In this document: positions 31,522 through 36,917 of the stretch, piece by piece | Numbering within the stretch: position 1 is the stretch's first letter | How the letters are laid out: each line of letters starts with the position of its first letter | The notes under the pieces: model-generated | Told to the model about the DNA's origin: nothing | Database searches by the model: none | Seen by the model: only the letters and a program-made list of their open reading frames with translations | Translations under genes and position numbers: made by a program | Origin: a virus | Direction: 5' to 3' (one strand) | IMG/VR virus record: IMGVR_UViG_3300025913_000012 | Coordinates: 1-36,917 of that record | DNA length: 36,917 nt

Positions 31522-31539
31522 ATCCTTATGAAATTGTAT

Positions 31540-31659
31540 TTATATATTTAACGCATTACATAATTCCTTGATAAAATCTTCATATCGTTTGCCTTCTTGC
31601 AATGTGCAATAATTTTCAAATATTTGCTTGATCTGGTTGTACTGCGTCCATGCGTTCAT
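31540..31659 (-). CDS. Hypothetical protein, 39 aa
   Basis: ATG after AGGGACAATAT. Helical (WTQYNQIKQIFENYCTL ... EDFIKELCNAL). Fills most of the gap between neighbouring genes. No family recognised. Confidence 0.5.
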   Translation of the reverse strand: MNAWTQYNQIKQIFENYCTLQEGKRYEDFIKELCNALNI

Positions 31660-31673
31660 ATATTGTCCCTCCG

Positions 31674-31994
31674 CTAGTTAGTAATAATTTTGTCATGCCC
31701 CTTATAAATATCATTGCCAAGTTGAGCGCTAGCAAGCTCAGCTTCCATAATGCCAAAACCAATATCTTTAAGCGCGAGTTTAATTGTATATGCTTGTTCT
31801 TTATCAGCGCGAGCAATTGTCAATACGCCACCACGAACCAAACATGAAAAATCCTCTTGATCCAATGATATATGGATATGTTTTCGCAATGCTGAATTTT
31901 CTTTTTGCAAATAAAACATTATCCTTGTATAAGACCATCCTATGTATGTAAACAAAATACATGTCATGCAATAAAAAATATTTTGAAATTCCAT
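31674..31994 (-). CDS. Membrane-anchored hypothetical protein, 106 aa
   Basis: The ATG at 31994 gives MEFQNIFYCMTCILFTYIGW, an N-terminal hydrophobic span, with a soluble C-terminal region carrying YTIKLALKDIGFGI. An ATG at 32012 with 17-base overlap is also possible. Unknown role in the repressor operon. Confidence 0.55.
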   Translation of the reverse strand: MEFQNIFYCMTCILFTYIGWSYTRIMFYLQKENSALRKHIHISLDQEDFSCLVRGGVLTIARADKEQAYTIKLALKDIGFGIMEAELASAQLGNDIYKGHDKIITN

Positions 31995-31995
31995 A

Positions 31996-32295
31996 TTAAT
32001 AATTAGCCTCATTTCTTTTTTTAATAAAATCTAAATGCAATTTTCTATGTTCATCGCATATAGCTCGAAAACTAATAATTATCTTTGAAGTATTGCGAGA
32101 ATCAGCATGAGCCAAAGCATGACCTAAGTGGTGCGTAAAAGAACCGCCGAATTTAATCATACCAAGTGACGCGTCAACTTTATAATTTTCCATTTCTTCG
32201 CCATTTTTAAAGCCGCATAATGTTGCAAGAATGTCATGCTCAATAATTAATTGCTCTAACTCTTCAGGTGTCATTGGTTCTAATGTTACTGTCAT
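31996..32295 (-). CDS. Conserved phage hypothetical protein, 99 aa
   Basis: Starts at an ATG eight bases after GGAG; the longer frame from 32370 is rejected. Contains IKFGGSFTHHLGHALAHAD, a pattern in many phage proteins (glycine-glycine-Ser-Phe then Ala-x-x-Ala-Asp). Function unknown. ATGA overlap with the upstream gene. Confidence 0.6.
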   Translation of the reverse strand: MTVTLEPMTPEELEQLIIEHDILATLCGFKNGEEMENYKVDASLGMIKFGGSFTHHLGHALAHADSRNTSKIIISFRAICDEHRKLHLDFIKKRNEANY

Positions 32296-32669
32296 ATCCA
32301 TTTCTCCGCATGAGCAATTAATGTTAGAACACCAGCAAATGCCCCAATACCACATAAAAACATATGCCATATTCTCGAATGAATGTTGTCGATTTTTTTG
32401 TCTATGATTTCGAATTTCGAATCAATTTTTTTATCTAATGTTTCAAACTTTGAATCAATTTTTTTATCTAAGGCATCAACTTTGAATTCAAATTTTTTAT
32501 CTAAATCGTCAATTTTTTTGTCTAATTTTTCAAATCCGTCATCCATTTTTTTTTCTAATCGTATTAATGTTTGATTTATATTAGCGCAGGTTTGCTCAAG
32601 TAAAGCCGTTCTGATTTCATAACTGTTATTTTGTTTCATTCTTATATCCTCGATTTTGCCAGCTTTCAT
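32292..32669 (-). CDS. Coiled-coil protein with C-terminal membrane anchor
   Basis: 125 residues. Residues 40-100 are tandem DKKIDSKFE-type repeats, a long coiled coil, followed by a hydrophobic helix (WHMFLCGIGAFAGVLTLIA) and AEKWI. This is a tail-anchored coiled coil, directly downstream of and overlapping the repressor, so it may be made in the same state as the repressor, for example for superinfection control. A start at 32639 with an excellent GAGGA site is the alternative. Confidence 0.65.
   Translation of the reverse strand: MKAGKIEDIRMKQNNSYEIRTALLEQTCANINQTLIRLEKKMDDGFEKLDKKIDDLDKKFEFKVDALDKKIDSKFETLDKKIDSKFEIIDKKIDNIHSRIWHMFLCGIGAFAGVLTLIAHAEKWI
32385..32560 (-). repeat. Short tandem repeats in the coiled-coil gene
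   Basis: A unit of 11 to 15 codons encoding Asp-Lys-Lys-Ile/Phe-Asp with Lys-Phe-Glu recurs about six times. The DNA is T-rich on the + strand with repeated tttttttatcta. This explains the repeated DNA; it is not a CRISPR array. Confidence 0.7.
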
Positions 32670-32872
32670 AATAAAAATTCCTCAATGTTCATATCTAAAT
32701 TCCTTTCTTTAATCAAATCATTCAATTTTTTAAAAGTTTGTGTGCTGGGATTTTTTTTTCCATTTTCAAAATAATTAATTAATGACCGCGAAACATTTAA
32801 AAGTTCAGCTAATTCTGTTTGATTCACGTTAAGCAAATATCTAATTTTTTTAATACCTTGCTGAATTGACAT
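32666..32872 (-). CDS. XRE/Cro/CI-type repressor, HTH only
   Basis: 68 residues, a single helix-turn-helix domain: QTELAELLNVSRSLINYFEN (18-37) with KKNPSTQTFKKL next, the canonical HTH_3 pattern. There is no C-terminal cleavage or dimerisation domain, so an SOS-type cleavage is not expected. It has a GGGGGAG ribosome site and is first in the leftward early unit; it would bind the operator repeats next to it and may control both units. Confidence 0.85.
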   Translation of the reverse strand: MSIQQGIKKIRYLLNVNQTELAELLNVSRSLINYFENGKKNPSTQTFKKLNDLIKERNLDMNIEEFLL

Positions 32873-32904
32873 AACTCCCCCTGTTTAAACGATTCACGTT
32901 GTAA

Positions 32905-32982
32905 CACAAACGTCAATTATTGGTCAACATTAACAACCAAACAACGACAATTGTTGACCGACGGTTGATTTTAGTATAAATT
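32905..32982. promoter_or_regulatory. Divergent operator-promoter region
   Basis: AACGTCAATTATTG (32909-32922) and AACGACAATTGTTG (32943-32956) are direct near repeats 34 bases apart. GGTCAACA (32922-32929) is an exact complement of TGTTGACC (32952-32959). The rightward promoter TTGACC-17-TAAATT (32954-32982, or TATAAA two bases earlier) overlaps the second site; a leftward promoter TTGACC-18-TACAAC overlaps the first. Confidence 0.65.
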
Positions 32983-33018
32983 ACCCTTCGTTCACTAACT
33001 AACACAGGAAAACGAAGT

Positions 33019-33300
33019 ATGTCTATAATGAACTTAAGCCAGACACGAAGTTTGCGCCGCTCGTACAAGGATGTTGCAATGACTCTTACACCTTTTATCA
33101 ATTTTGTTGATGAACTCATCTCCGACAAAGCCACGCGAAATAGCGACGGCTGGCATTTATCCGTAAACGATTTAACCCGTGCAGAAATCAGACAATTAGA
33201 AAAACTGCAAAGTAACTGGGGCGATCTGCAATATCTCATTGATCAACGCTGCGATGACCATTTCGAAAACTGGCGAGATAACCGAGGGTTTAATGACTGA
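33019..33300 (+). CDS. Hypothetical first gene of the recombination operon, 93 aa
   Basis: Preceded by AGGAAAACGAAGT. Helical with LTRAEIRQLEKLQSNWGDL and a charged end (DQRCDDHFENWRDNRGF). It has the place of a Cro or early regulator, but no clear helix-turn-helix is visible. Function unknown. Confidence 0.65.
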   Translation: MSIMNLSQTRSLRRSYKDVAMTLTPFINFVDELISDKATRNSDGWHLSVNDLTRAEIRQLEKLQSNWGDLQYLIDQRCDDHFENWRDNRGFND

Positions 33301-33403
33301 CTACATAACTGCAAAGCAAAGAACATCATTTACTTATTGGCAAATATTAAAGTTTTACTTGAAGGAATTTATCCATGCTCACAATAGAACAAAAAGCAGT
33401 TAG
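33293..33403 (+). CDS. Possible micro-ORF, 36 aa
   Basis: ATG after GAGGG, overlapping the previous stop and the first 29 bases of the YqaJ gene. TDYITAKQRTSFTYWQ sequence, helical and basic. Fills an otherwise empty 74-base gap. Weakly supported. Confidence 0.3.
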   Translation: MTDYITAKQRTSFTYWQILKFYLKEFIHAHNRTKSS

Positions 33404-34211
33404 ACAGACAGGCCTTGGCGCAACAGATGCAGCAGTCGTTATGGGCTTGTCGCCTTATAAAACCCCGTACGAATTATGGCTGGAAAAAACTGGCCGTAAA
33501 GACGAAGAAGCTATCCTGAATGACAGCCGTTTGCGTTTGCGTCACGCGCATGAAGAAACCATAGCCAGGGAATATGCAGCTCAGTTTGACGTGAAGTTAA
33601 AGCGGGTCAATCAAACGATCTATCACAAACGCTTGCCATTCATGCTGTGCCATCTTGACCGCGTAATCATCGGCCAAAAGAAAATCGTCGAGTGTAAATC
33701 ATCCTCTGGTTTTCTGCGTCCTGCATGGGGCGCATCAGGCAGCGATGAAGCACCAATTCATTATATTCTGCAAGTACAGCATCAGCTCGCTTGCTCTGGT
33801 TATAGCGATGCCGACATTGCCGCGCTGATCGACATTGATGATTACCGTATCTATCCAATGCCTCGTAATGAAAAAGTCATCGCCAAAATTGAAGACGCTT
33901 GCGACCGCTTCTGGCATGAACACGTTTTGGCTGACGTGCCACCGGCTGCGAGCAACCGCGCCGACCTTAAACTGATGTACCCGACAAACAATGGCAAGTT
34001 TATTGGCGCGACATCTGAGATTGAAATGTTAATCTGCACAATCATGGCACGCAAAGAAAATATTAAGGCTATTGAAGCCGACAAAGAATGCGATGAAAAA
34101 CAGCTTATCGAGTTCATTGCAGACAACGACGGGATTATCGACAGCGAAGGCAAAACCATTGTGACATTCCAGGCAAACAAAAACGGCACAAGAACATTGA
34201 GGATTAAATAA
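33375..34211 (+). CDS. YqaJ-family exonuclease (phage recombinase)
   Basis: 278 residues with the lambda-exonuclease-like PD-(D/E)xK core: GATDAAVVMGLSPYKTP (14-31), HLDRVI (D95), IVECKSSS (E106, K108) and HYILQVQHQLAC (129-140). It degrades one strand to expose 3' single-stranded ends for annealing by RecT. ATG follows GAAGGAATTTATCC. It ends one base before the RecT gene, forming a two-gene homologous recombination system. Confidence 0.9.
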   Translation: MLTIEQKAVRQTGLGATDAAVVMGLSPYKTPYELWLEKTGRKDEEAILNDSRLRLRHAHEETIAREYAAQFDVKLKRVNQTIYHKRLPFMLCHLDRVIIGQKKIVECKSSSGFLRPAWGASGSDEAPIHYILQVQHQLACSGYSDADIAALIDIDDYRIYPMPRNEKVIAKIEDACDRFWHEHVLADVPPAASNRADLKLMYPTNNGKFIGATSEIEMLICTIMARKENIKAIEADKECDEKQLIEFIADNDGIIDSEGKTIVTFQANKNGTRTLRIK

Positions 34212-34212
34212 C

Positions 34213-35034
34213 ATGGCTACCCAAAGACATGAATTAGCAATACGGGATCAAGGTTTTAACTTTACCCCAACGACACTGGAAGAAGCGCAGCAATACGCAA
34301 CAATTTTCGCCAACTCCGGCATATGTCCAGAAGCTTATCGCGGTCGGCCAAATGACGTATTGATTATTTGGCAAATGGGCAATGAACTCGGCCTAGGCAA
34401 AATGCAAGCCTTGCGTACTCTGGGTTGCATCAACGGAATGCCTTTCGCTTGGGGCGACGGTCTCTTAGCACTCGTAAAGCGGCATAAAGAATTTGAAGAC
34501 ATGCGCGAATGGACAGAAGGCTACTTGGAGAAAGGCAACTTAACGGCTTTCTGCATGATCAAACGCCGCAATCAAGAACCGACAACGCAAAAGTTCAGCA
34601 TGGAAGACGCAAAACGCGCTGGCTTATGGGGTAAAAAAGGCACGTGGACGCAATACCCTGCAAGAATGCTCCAGCATAGAGCAAGAGGCTTTGCAGCACG
34701 GGATGCTTTCCCAGATGCTCTGTATGGTTTAATGTCTGAGGAAGAAGTCAGGCATATCCAGGAACCAGTCGAGAAGCCCGTAGAAATCAAAGGTAAAGGC
34801 ATTGCCGGTCTTGAAGACACGCTTGGCTTGAATGATGACGAAGTTATTGAAGCTGAAGTCGAAGTCATGACCACGCCTCTTTCTGAACTGATGCAGTTAA
34901 TCGAACAAACAGGAACATCGCAAAAGACCATCGATCTTTGGTTGAAAAAAGCTAATGTCACTCGCCTTGATGAACTTAGCTTAAGTCAAATAGAACAAGG
35001 CATTCACTTTCTAAAAAATAAGGAGCAACACTAA
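34213..35034 (+). CDS. recT: RecT-family single-strand annealing protein
   Basis: 273 residues. Residues 20-175 carry the RecT core (WQMGNELGLGKMQALRTL, GDGLLALVKRH, and KFSMEDAKRAGLWGKKGTW with QYPARMLQHRARGFAARDAF). The C-terminal 95 residues are acidic and variable, as in RecT proteins that contact host SSB. Anneals complementary strands exposed by YqaJ. The stop overlaps the start of the DUF669 gene. Confidence 0.92.
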   Translation: MATQRHELAIRDQGFNFTPTTLEEAQQYATIFANSGICPEAYRGRPNDVLIIWQMGNELGLGKMQALRTLGCINGMPFAWGDGLLALVKRHKEFEDMREWTEGYLEKGNLTAFCMIKRRNQEPTTQKFSMEDAKRAGLWGKKGTWTQYPARMLQHRARGFAARDAFPDALYGLMSEEEVRHIQEPVEKPVEIKGKGIAGLEDTLGLNDDEVIEAEVEVMTTPLSELMQLIEQTGTSQKTIDLWLKKANVTRLDELSLSQIEQGIHFLKNKEQH

Positions 35035-35456
35035 TGGATTTTAACGCTGATCAAATGCGTAAAGATGCTTTAATTCCAGAAGGCCGTTATAAATTTCGCG
35101 TGAAGGATGCGCGCGAAAAACGATCTGCGGCTGGCAATGACATGATCAATCTGAAATTAGGCTTAAGCGTTGAAGGCAGAAATGTCTTTTTATGGGATAG
35201 CCTGATCTTAACACCGAAAATGTTCTGGAAAATCGAGCATTTCTGCGAAGCGACCGGCCTGAATGAAGCTTTGGCAAATGGCCGTTTAATGGCTCAAGAT
35301 TGCCTAGATAAAGAAGGCTATCTTGATATAGTTCAAAAAATAGATAGTCAAACAGGCGTTTTAGACAATCAAGTCAAAGATTATGCTATGCCTGAACTGG
35401 AAGCGAAAAATGATGATATAATTCCTTTTGACGAAGATATCCCGAACTTTGCTTAA
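35034..35456 (+). CDS. DUF669 protein, probable ssDNA-binding partner
   Basis: 140 residues: PEGRYKFRVKDAREKRSAAG at the start, then MINLKLGLSVEGR, and WDSLILTPKMFWKIEHFCEA. This DUF669 pattern resembles OB-fold ssDNA-binding proteins and commonly lies beside RecT or Erf genes. The acidic tail (DDIIPFDEDIPNF) resembles the SSB tail that recruits partners. Overlaps RecT by one base. Confidence 0.8.
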   Translation: MDFNADQMRKDALIPEGRYKFRVKDAREKRSAAGNDMINLKLGLSVEGRNVFLWDSLILTPKMFWKIEHFCEATGLNEALANGRLMAQDCLDKEGYLDIVQKIDSQTGVLDNQVKDYAMPELEAKNDDIIPFDEDIPNFA

Positions 35457-35465
35457 GTTCCACAT

Positions 35466-35539
35466 GAAACGTTAGCGACCATGCGCGATGGCAGCGTGAC
35501 TTCCGCTTCCCACGGTCGGTAAATCCGGCCTAACGTTTC
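35466..35539 (+). ncRNA. Second cloverleaf-like structured element
   Basis: GAAACGTTAG (35466-35475) and CTAACGTTTC (35530-35539) form a perfect 10-bp outer stem. Inside are CCAT/ATGG, AGCG/CGCT and GGTCG/CGGCC hairpins; the last has a 7-base loop like a tRNA T-arm. Total 74 bases. No CCA and too long an outer stem for a tRNA. It lies between the recombination genes and the promoter at 35549. Confidence 0.5.
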
Positions 35540-35548
35540 TAATTCATA

Positions 35549-35576
35549 TTGCCCAGCCTATTGCTTGTGATACAAT
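35549..35576 (+). promoter_or_regulatory. Extended -10 promoter for the probable structural gene
   Basis: TTGCCC, 16 bases, TACAAT, with TG at the extended -10 place (TGATACAAT). It lies 45 bases upstream of the ATG at 35622 and just after the structured element, so this gene can be expressed independently of the recombination operon. Confidence 0.7.
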
Positions 35577-35621
35577 CTTGTTCATAAGGAAATTAATTTT
35601 CTCTCATGGAGTGAGTCTATT

Positions 35622-36518
35622 ATGGCAATTACCAGTATTACACGTGACTGGGGTGTTGATCCCTCAATCGTTCGAATCGTTTCAACTGATACATTAGCCC
35701 AAGTCGGTACAGCTGGTTATTTAACTGCTCAAGCTGCCAATATTGCATATGTCAACTCAGGCGCTTTCGAATGGAATGTAGACGATTTTGTCCTTGTTAA
35801 AGCAAGTGACGGCTGGGATTTCTTCAGTATTGATCCAACTTTCGCATCTTTAAATGTATGGGAACCAGGTTCTGGCGTTGCAATCGTTGGCGCTCCTGTT
35901 ACCGTTGGCGATTTCGCTGTATTTCAATCCACATCTGGAAATATCGAAGACCTTGGCTATTTGCCATCTAATGCAGCTAAAACTCGCGTCGTTATGGCCG
36001 GTTCAGCCGTTGTAGCAAATCACATTGCCTTATTCCAAGATACCACTGGGACAATCGATGATACCGCAGCAACCGCTATTAACTCTGGATCAATTCAAGC
36101 TGGTCTTTCAGGCACAGCCGGAACTTTAATCAGTTTCCCTGGCACAGCCGCTAACGGTTCTTTGATCTTAGCCGCGGTAAATGCTGGCGGTGCATTCAAT
36201 ACAACCATCAGCAACGGAACAATGGGTCAATCCACTGTCTATACAATGGGTGATATTGGCGCATCTACTGGCGGTTTGGTTGTAGCAACTTCCGCTCTAA
36301 GAATGAAAGCCGTTGATGCCGCAGTTGCCGCAGGTGGTGACGCAGCACAAAGTTTCACTGACGCATTCTGTACTTCAACTAGCGTCGTAATTGGTAACTG
36401 GGTAAGTCAGACAAACCCAGCTGAAGTCGTCAAAATTGTCCCTGGTAACGGTTCATTCGTCGTGACATCCACGGCTGATGCTGGCGCTGGCACGTTCTCA
36501 TATGTAATTCTTAAGTAA
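35622..36518 (+). CDS. Probable virion decoration / structural protein
   Basis: 298 residues, rich in Ala, Gly, Thr, Ser and Val and almost without Lys or Arg. Alternating strands (FEWNVDDFVLVKASDGWDFF, GVAIVGAPVTVGDFAVFQ) suggest repeated beta domains and a head decoration or fibre-like protein. Own promoter and clear ribosome region (GGAG). It is on the strand opposite to all other virion genes, beside recombination genes. The alternative is a secreted or surface protein; no signal peptide is present. Confidence 0.5.
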   Translation: MAITSITRDWGVDPSIVRIVSTDTLAQVGTAGYLTAQAANIAYVNSGAFEWNVDDFVLVKASDGWDFFSIDPTFASLNVWEPGSGVAIVGAPVTVGDFAVFQSTSGNIEDLGYLPSNAAKTRVVMAGSAVVANHIALFQDTTGTIDDTAATAINSGSIQAGLSGTAGTLISFPGTAANGSLILAAVNAGGAFNTTISNGTMGQSTVYTMGDIGASTGGLVVATSALRMKAVDAAVAAGGDAAQSFTDAFCTSTSVVIGNWVSQTNPAEVVKIVPGNGSFVVTSTADAGAGTFSYVILK

Positions 36519-36532
36519 GCAGGAGATTAATC

Positions 36533-36775
36533 ATGGCCGGATATGATGATGTAGAAGGCGTAAAAGGTGCAGTTGAAGGCGAAGCTTATTGCATGCCTTC
36601 CTGGCAAAAACGCAATGTTGACGAAATGACCAATGCAATGGGCTATCATGATATGGGCGACTTGGCAAATACGCCAAAAGCGCCTACAAAAATGATGGGC
36701 GAAAAACGCAATGTTCAGTTAGAACCGCATATGCCTAATGCTCGCTCGAACGATCGCAAAGGAAAAGCATATTAA
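36533..36775 (+). CDS. Hypothetical protein, 80 aa
   Basis: ATG after GCAGGAG. Met/Asn-rich and polar, with KRNVDEMTNAMGYHDMGD and KRNVQLEPHMPNARS; the Lys-Arg-Asn-Val segment occurs twice. Starts 14 bases after the probable structural gene and may be its partner. The terminator at the circle junction follows it. Confidence 0.6.
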   Translation: MAGYDDVEGVKGAVEGEAYCMPSWQKRNVDEMTNAMGYHDMGDLANTPKAPTKMMGEKRNVQLEPHMPNARSNDRKGKAY

Positions 36776-36790
36776 AGAATCCATTTGTCC

Positions 36791-36917
36791 GCCCCGATCT
36801 CATCCGTCGGGGTTTTTTTATAAGGCGACGCAATGATTCCGCAAGAATATTTCGAAAAAGTTAAAAAACATTTTCGCAATGATGAAAAAAAAGCATGGGA
36901 CTGGTTTCAGCAAATCA
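36791..36917. repeat. Direct terminal repeat, right copy (circular-assembly overlap)
   Basis: Exact second copy of 1-127, including the terminator (36792-36819) and the first 85 bases of the gene at 43. In the circular genome these are one locus; the truncated ORF at 36833-36917 should not be counted as an extra gene. Confidence 0.95.

Noticed and set aside
32385-32560. Short T-rich direct repeats resembling an array
   Set aside because: They encode Asp-Lys-Lys-Ile repeats of a coiled coil in one open frame.
33851-34189. 112-codon open frame on the - strand in the YqaJ gene
   Set aside because: Antisense shadow of a well-supported gene.
34572-34961. 129-codon open frame on the - strand in RecT
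   Set aside because: Shadow of the RecT frame; Ser/Cys-rich composition and no start signal.
35466-35539. A true tRNA gene or simple terminator
   Set aside because: The closing stem is 10 bp, the D-arm is not normal, and no T run follows the stem.
36791-36917. Physical direct terminal repeats as in T7
   Set aside because: The repeat is only 127 bases, starts inside a terminator and splits a gene; an assembly overlap of a permuted genome is simpler.

Overview
The window is one complete short-tailed (podovirus-type) phage genome from an uncultivated or unnamed source. The last 127 bases (36791-36917) repeat the first 127 exactly, so the unit is a circle of 36,790 bp. It encodes a full P22-type virion set in almost the P22 order: small and large terminase, portal, scaffold, coat, gp4-like, gp10-like, a gp26-position protein, three ejection proteins and then adhesins. 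The DNA is AT-rich. P22-type virion genes and E. coli-type DnaA boxes suggest a proteobacterial, perhaps gammaproteobacterial, host, but no gene fixes the host. No integrase, tRNA gene, CRISPR array or insertion sequence was recognised.

Layout: (1) 43-789, +, the end of a rightward operon of small proteins, convergent with (2) 771-13565, -, the tail, ejection and head genes ending at coat, which has its own promoter, a structured leader and a downstream terminator. (3) 13736-17491, -, a dense cassette of about fifteen small genes (DnaQ-like exonuclease, endonuclease VII-like HNH protein, zinc-finger and charged proteins) inserted between coat and scaffold. (4) 17504-20475, -, scaffold and portal. 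(5) 20485-20835, a 351-base non-coding hub with DnaA boxes and a cloverleaf-like fold. (6) 20836-24158, +, about seventeen small overlapping genes, including a Tad2/DUF2829-like protein, several Cys-rich proteins and small membrane proteins; this cassette separates portal from terminase. (7) 24161-26147, -, large and small terminase. (8) 26284-27349, +, small genes behind a strong sigma70-type promoter. (9) 27346-32872, -, early and lysis genes: XRE repressor, a coiled-coil membrane protein, an RNase H-like protein, a Toprim primase, a VapE-type helicase, a VRR-NUC nuclease, endolysin and a probable holin. An array of GGTGACAC repeats lies just after the helicase gene. (10) 33019-36775, +, YqaJ exonuclease, RecT annealase and a DUF669 protein, then a probable structural protein with its own extended -10 promoter and small genes running through the circle junction into block 1.

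How it works together: a divergent control region (32873-33018) with overlapping promoters and repeated operator-like sequences separates the repressor operon from the recombination operon. Primase, VapE helicase and the repeat array look like a self-contained replication module. YqaJ, RecT and DUF669 would make and repair the concatemers that the terminase packages by a headful mechanism. The two cassettes of small genes (13.7-17.5 kb and 20.8-24.2 kb) are the least explained parts and the likeliest sites of host-takeover or anti-defence functions. The strongest candidates for something new are the iteron-type origin beside the helicase, the two tRNA-sized cloverleaf-like intergenic elements, and the + strand small-gene cassette.
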